NCBI GenBank assembly: GCA_011620595.1
Contig: WOYX01000009.1
Location: 66,961 to 120,161, forward strand
DNA from: Bacteroidales bacterium
GTDB lineage: Bacteria; Bacteroidota; Bacteroidia; Bacteroidales; VadinHA17
Length of the DNA stretch: 53,201 nt
Direction: 5' to 3'
The notes beneath the pieces were generated by a model. The model was not told where the DNA came from, ran no database searches, and saw nothing but the letters and a program-made list of their open reading frames with translations. The position numbers and the translations under genes were made by a program. Shown here piece after piece: positions 50,766 through 53,201 of the stretch (positions are counted from its first letter, which is position 1; each line of letters starts with the position of its first letter).

Positions 50766-50947
50766 TTTTTTATCTCAGTAGTCGAATGGACCCTGCATGA
50801 AATTAAATCATCAGAACCTCTTGTGAGCTCCTGCTCATACAAGTTTCATTGTTAAACTGTTAGTTGTCCACACTGCTCTTAAAGTTAATGAATTCCGGTG
50901 CTTAAAGGCAAAACAATTTTTGCCGGAAGCTGTTTCTTTCTTAAATT

Positions 50948-50955
50948 TATCTTTG
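50948..50955 (+). promoter_or_regulatory. -7 box for the cupin gene
   Basis: TATCTTTG is an exact TAnnTTTG, 23 bases before ATG 50979. A TTTG at 50919-50922 could be the -33 element, with spacing slightly long. It supports the short cupin start. Confidence 0.5.
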
Positions 50956-50978
50956 AAATCAGCATAAAGGTATCTGTT

Positions 50979-51332
50979 ATGAAAATCAACAACAATTCCG
51001 AAATACCTGCAAATGAGGTACAGACGGAGGGAGCCGACAAGGTCAGTATGAGGATCCTCATAGGTCCCGGCGACGGGTCAGACAACATCATCATGCGTCA
51101 TTTCATTGTAGCCCCCGGAGGCAACACTCCATTCCATAATCACAATTATGAACATGTCATTAAGGTTGAAAAGGGGCTGGGGATAGCCGTTGATAAGGAT
51201 GGTGCAGAACACCAGGTGAAGGAGGGACAGAGTCTCTTCGTGAAGCCTGGCGAACTACACCAGTTCAAGAATCCCTACTATCGCGACTTTGAATTTCTGT
51301 GCATCATTCCCAATCCTGAAAAACTGAAGTAA
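50979..51332 (+). CDS. Cupin-domain protein
   Basis: A 117-residue single-domain cupin. Motif 1 is GGNTPFHNHNYEHVIKVEKG (His-x-His and Glu, about residues 48-67), and motif 2 is FVKPGELHQFKNP (about 88-100). A metal site with three His and one Glu is therefore complete. Small cupins of this kind bind or sense metabolites, and the ligand is unknown. The open frame extends 27 codons upstream but lacks family similarity there. Confidence 0.85.
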   Translation: MKINNNSEIPANEVQTEGADKVSMRILIGPGDGSDNIIMRHFIVAPGGNTPFHNHNYEHVIKVEKGLGIAVDKDGAEHQVKEGQSLFVKPGELHQFKNPYYRDFEFLCIIPNPEKLK

Positions 51333-51333
51333 T

Positions 51334-51627
51334 ATGGCATAACACGAGATCGACCACAAAATCTTGGGCAACGATATCTGGTTCATGGAGGTAACCCTTG
51401 ACCCGGGTGAGACCGTCATCGCCGAGGCGGGCACCATGGTATACATGGAGCAGGGTATAGCCTATAAGATCAGGATGGGCGATGGCAAGGCGTTCGTTCA
51501 TGTCCACGGCACGGGCAAGGTATAGCTCCAGCCGATGCCCATCCGAAAGCTGATCAGGGCACTATCACCCATGAGTCCCAACCGGGGTAAGGAGGTGCAG
51601 GGGCTGTTTGGCAACCTGTTCCAATAA
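51334..51627 (+). pseudogene. AIM24/TIGR00266-family gene remnant
   Basis: One reading frame of 98 codons shows MA[24 protein letters not shown], then [33 protein letters not shown], a second stop, and QPMPIRKLIRALSP ... GLFGNLF before the final TAA. These are the N-terminal, middle and C-terminal pieces of the AIM24/TIGR00266 beta-sandwich family. The long central part, roughly 120 residues, is missing and two stops (51340 and about 51523) interrupt the rest. It begins one base after the cupin stop. Confidence 0.72.
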
Positions 51628-51631
51628 TTAC

Positions 51632-51652
51632 AAATTGCAAATCGCAAATCAG
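51632..51652. repeat. Heptanucleotide repeat, three units
   Basis: AAATTGC AAATCGC AAATCAG follows the AIM24 remnant directly. Unit sequence and 7-bp period match the tract at 46153-46201. Confidence 0.55.
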
Positions 51653-51777
51653 AAGTACTTCATGCGGATAGTAATCCTCACCGTCTCACCCTGAACTCCC
51701 TCTGCCTGGACTGACAGCAGAAGCAGAGCCACGCATACAATTCTTGATTTATCAGATAATTGTCTCTGTAATTTCAT
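51649..51777 (-). pseudogene. Remnant: signal peptide joined to a barrel-like C-terminus
   Basis: A 42-codon frame reads a basic start, a signal-like core (IVCVALLLLSVQAEG) and then GETVRITIRMKYF before the stop. The last ten residues alternate like a terminal outer-membrane strand ending in Phe. It looks like the two ends of an exported barrel protein with the whole middle lost. The alternative is an unrelated short frame, as the evidence is only the two end patterns. Confidence 0.35.
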
Positions 51778-51947
51778 CAGTAAATCTTATGCTTAATGGG
51801 GGACAAAACCTGTGCCATAAATTGGCGTTGCAACATTCACAATATGAGTAAAAAAAAATATCCTCGGGAGAGACAACACTTTTTCCGGCCTCTGCCGGTT
51901 TTCCTGCACCGTGCTGCAAATTGCCAGATGACGGCTTGTCAGCGGTT

Positions 51948-52490
51948 TCAGCTCTCCAAATACCTGGAATACTCCTCTATCTTGTTTTCCAGTCTCTTCT
52001 CAAGAAACTCGTTACCTCCCCGGAGGGCCTCGAGTACCTGCTTTGAATCGTAATAGAATTCAGCGATGTGTGCCTTGCTCCACCTTTTCGGCGGTGACTG
52101 CAGGTTGGTGATCCTGTCGGCCAGCTTCACCGCCCAAACCTCTTTCCTGCACTGCCTGATCTTTGCAAGGCTGTCAGTGAGCCTGTAATCCTTGAGCAGC
52201 TTGGGATCCTTGGTCAGCGCCCACACTGCCTCGGCTATATCACTGCCGAACCGCTTGTCAAGCTCTGCCCTGGTAGTCGCCGTGTCCTCCAGGGTATCAT
52301 GCAGCAAAGCCGTCTGAATGGCAAATTCCAGGTCAAAACCGGGAGTGTGCGATGCTGCGGCGAACAGCTCCATCGCCACGTTACTGAGATGCACCACATA
52401 AGGATTTTTTGTTCCCTTAACCTTCTGCAGTCCGTGTTTTTCGGCAGCAAATTTTATTGCTTCCTGGTAGAGAGTCTGAATATCAGTCAT
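51948..52490 (-). CDS. HD-domain hydrolase, SpoT/MESH1-like
   Basis: A 180-residue protein covering one HD domain. Metal-site motifs are YVVHLSNVA (His), LLHDTLEDT (His-Asp and Glu-Asp, about residues 62-70) and VKLADRITNL (Asp, about 123). This layout is that of the (p)ppGpp hydrolase domain of RelA/SpoT and stand-alone MESH1. No synthetase domain is present. Cleavage of ppGpp or another nucleotide is inferred. It is monocistronic. Confidence 0.88.
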   Translation of the reverse strand: MTDIQTLYQEAIKFAAEKHGLQKVKGTKNPYVVHLSNVAMELFAAASHTPGFDLEFAIQTALLHDTLEDTATTRAELDKRFGSDIAEAVWALTKDPKLLKDYRLTDSLAKIRQCRKEVWAVKLADRITNLQSPPKRWSKAHIAEFYYDSKQVLEALRGGNEFLEKRLENKIEEYSRYLES

Positions 52491-52557
52491 ATAAAAATCA
52501 TCCGTTTGATCCGATGAAGATAATGAAAATTTCTATTACCAAAACTCTCAAAGTGGA

Positions 52558-52610
52558 AAGTCTCATCCTTCGCTAAAGCTTCGGACTTTGTCCGTCGGAG
52601 TCGGATGACG
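52558..52610. repeat. Dispersed repeat block CCTTCGCTAAAGCTTCGGAC / GTCGGAGTCGGA
   Basis: CATCCTTCGCTAAAGCTTCG, GACTTTGTCC and GTCGGAGTCGGAT correspond to the central block of the 32577-32750 element (32609-32640). AAGCTT and surrounding bases form an imperfect hairpin. It lies in the 238-base divergent gap between the HD and DCC genes. Confidence 0.5.
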
Positions 52611-52728
52611 CAGAAAGTCTGAAAGTCAAAAGTTCCCCGCTCCTCATGCCCTGACCCTGTGCCTGGGTGTCTCGACGTGCTCCCCTTGAGTTCCAGGAAC
52701 AAAAATTAACAGTGTTTGTTTACATAGT

Positions 52729-53082
52729 GTGAACGGTACGGTTCTATATGACAGCGAATGTGCCCTGTGCAACAGCCAGGTGAGGTTCATCAGCAGGCGT
52801 GACAGGCGGAAAAGTTTCCGGTTTGTGGCTTTGCAGTCAGAGGAGGGGAGGAGCATGCTCCGTGCTGCCGGCCTGCCCCAGGATGAGCTTGACACTGTGG
52901 TCTATGCAAAGGAGGGAGAGCACCTGTTGCGATCGTCGGCGATGCTGGGAATACTTGGTGATCTCGGTGGCGCATGGCGACTACTCCCGGCTTTCAAAAT
53001 AATACCTGTATCCATTCGGGATTTCTTCTACAGGCTCGTTGCCCGCAACCGCCACCGGCTGGCACGCCACAGAAGAAGTTGA
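52729..53082 (+). CDS. DCC-family thiol-disulfide oxidoreductase-like protein
   Basis: A 117-residue DCC protein. The DxxCxxC active-site motif reads YDSECALCN (about residues 8-16), followed by FVALQSEEGRSMLRAAGLP and a C-terminal IRDFFYRLVARNRHRL. No ATG is available before the motif. GTG 52729 is the only plausible start, so the N-terminus might be slightly truncated. Its last codons and stop lie within the first unit of a tandem repeat that runs to the window edge. Confidence 0.82.
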   Translation: MNGTVLYDSECALCNSQVRFISRRDRRKSFRFVALQSEEGRSMLRAAGLPQDELDTVVYAKEGEHLLRSSAMLGILGDLGGAWRLLPAFKIIPVSIRDFFYRLVARNRHRLARHRRS

Positions 53083-53201
53083 CATTTTCCCTCAATCATC
53101 ACCGGCTGGCACGCCGCAGAAGAAGCTGACATTTTCCCGCAACCGCCACCGGCTGGCACGCCGCAGAAGAAGCTGACATTTTCCCGCAACCGCCACCGGC
53201 T
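53042..53201. repeat. 47-bp tandem repeat starting inside the DCC gene end
   Basis: Units start at 53042, 53089, 53136 and 53183, exactly 47 bases apart. The last is cut by the window end. Unit 1 contains the final codons and TGA of the DCC gene. Units 3 and 4 are near-identical to it (CGCAACCGCCACCGGCTGGC), while unit 2 differs in its first 12 bases. There are no spacers between units, so it is not a CRISPR array. The total number is unknown. Confidence 0.85.

Larger units (their letters stand above)
50576..50978. other. Intergenic region with a gene fragment
   Basis: This 403-base gap has no full-length gene. It contains the 26-codon fragment at 50685-50765 and, near its right end, the promoter of the cupin gene. 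The remaining sequence shows no motif I recognise. Confidence 0.5.
51628..51947. other. Intergenic region with repeat and small remnant
   Basis: This 320-base gap holds three heptamers (AAATTGC AAATCGC AAATCAG, 51632-51652) and a 42-codon minus-strand frame (51649-51777). Nothing else is recognisable. A plus-strand frame from 51796 overlaps the HD gene and has no family features. Confidence 0.5.

Noticed and set aside
51796-52053. 85-codon plus-strand frame after the barrel remnant
   Set aside because: It runs into the antisense of the HD gene, has no hydrophobic or domain pattern and no promoter box.
53042-53201. Possible CRISPR array at the window end (unit 47 bp, like long type II/VI repeats)
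   Set aside because: Units abut with no spacers and the first lies in the DCC coding sequence, so it is a plain tandem repeat. No cas gene is present.
1-53201. tRNA, rRNA, insertion sequences or prophage
   Set aside because: No cloverleaf-like sequence with a CCA or TTCRANNC arm was seen in the gaps, and there are no transposase, integrase or phage structural motifs. A tRNAscan or Infernal run would be decisive.

Overview
The window looks like a chromosomal segment of a Bacteroidetes/Bacteroidota bacterium, probably an anaerobic or facultative member of the Bacteroidales side. The main reasons are a PorP/SprF protein and a PKD protein with a type IX secretion (T9SS) type B sorting domain, paired DUF6089 barrels, TAnnTTTG -7 promoter boxes, the futalosine menaquinone genes mqnB and mqnD, and the order CBS protein-nadK-DUF6089-uppS-bamA-ompH-ompH-murI. 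Ferredoxin-linked enzymes (2-oxoacid:ferredoxin oxidoreductase, an aldehyde ferredoxin oxidoreductase) suggest low-potential anaerobic metabolism. I see no tRNA, rRNA, insertion sequence, phage or CRISPR array.

Layout. 0.1-4.7 kb: an exported M19 dipeptidase, then a minus-strand acyltransferase-SDR-VOC cluster. 5.0-10.6 kb: minus-strand housekeeping genes (S4 RNA-binding protein, pth, L25, prs, engB, a MORN-type lipoprotein, manA, a Dabb protein). 10.6-20.4 kb: udk, pdxJ and the long envelope operon. 20.6-27 kb: the two-subunit KorAB enzyme and a multidomain PEP/pyruvate-binding protein. 27-31.9 kb: fabD, folE and a PTPS-type gene on the minus strand, then mqnB-mqnD, superoxide dismutase and a nitroreductase. 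32.8-37.1 kb: proline dehydrogenase next to a giant iron-sulfur flavoprotein. 37.3-41.1 kb: an ECF sigma factor, a membrane-anchored PKD/type B sorting-domain protein, PorP/SprF and an OmpH-like lipoprotein. 41.1-46 kb: FtsB/DivIC, a ThiS/MoaD-like carrier, aldehyde ferredoxin oxidoreductase and a KamA radical SAM enzyme. 46-53.2 kb: a looser region with a phosphoesterase/beta-propeller protein, a DUF6629 membrane protein, a cupin, an HD hydrolase and a DCC protein, mixed with several broken genes.

The most unusual observations are these. (1) An ECF sigma factor is followed directly by what looks like its membrane anti-sigma partner, whose periplasmic part carries PKD domains and a T9SS type B sorting domain, and then by PorP/SprF. 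(2) A cluster of decayed genes lies at 46-52 kb, several with the ends kept and the middle lost. (3) Tandem repeats copy the 3' end of the adjacent gene at two unlinked loci. (4) Heptanucleotide repeat tracts lie scattered between genes. (5) One polypeptide of about 1,074 residues appears to fuse the subunits of a heteromeric amine or imino-acid dehydrogenase, beside proline dehydrogenase.

All family assignments come from reading motifs by eye. No database search was run.
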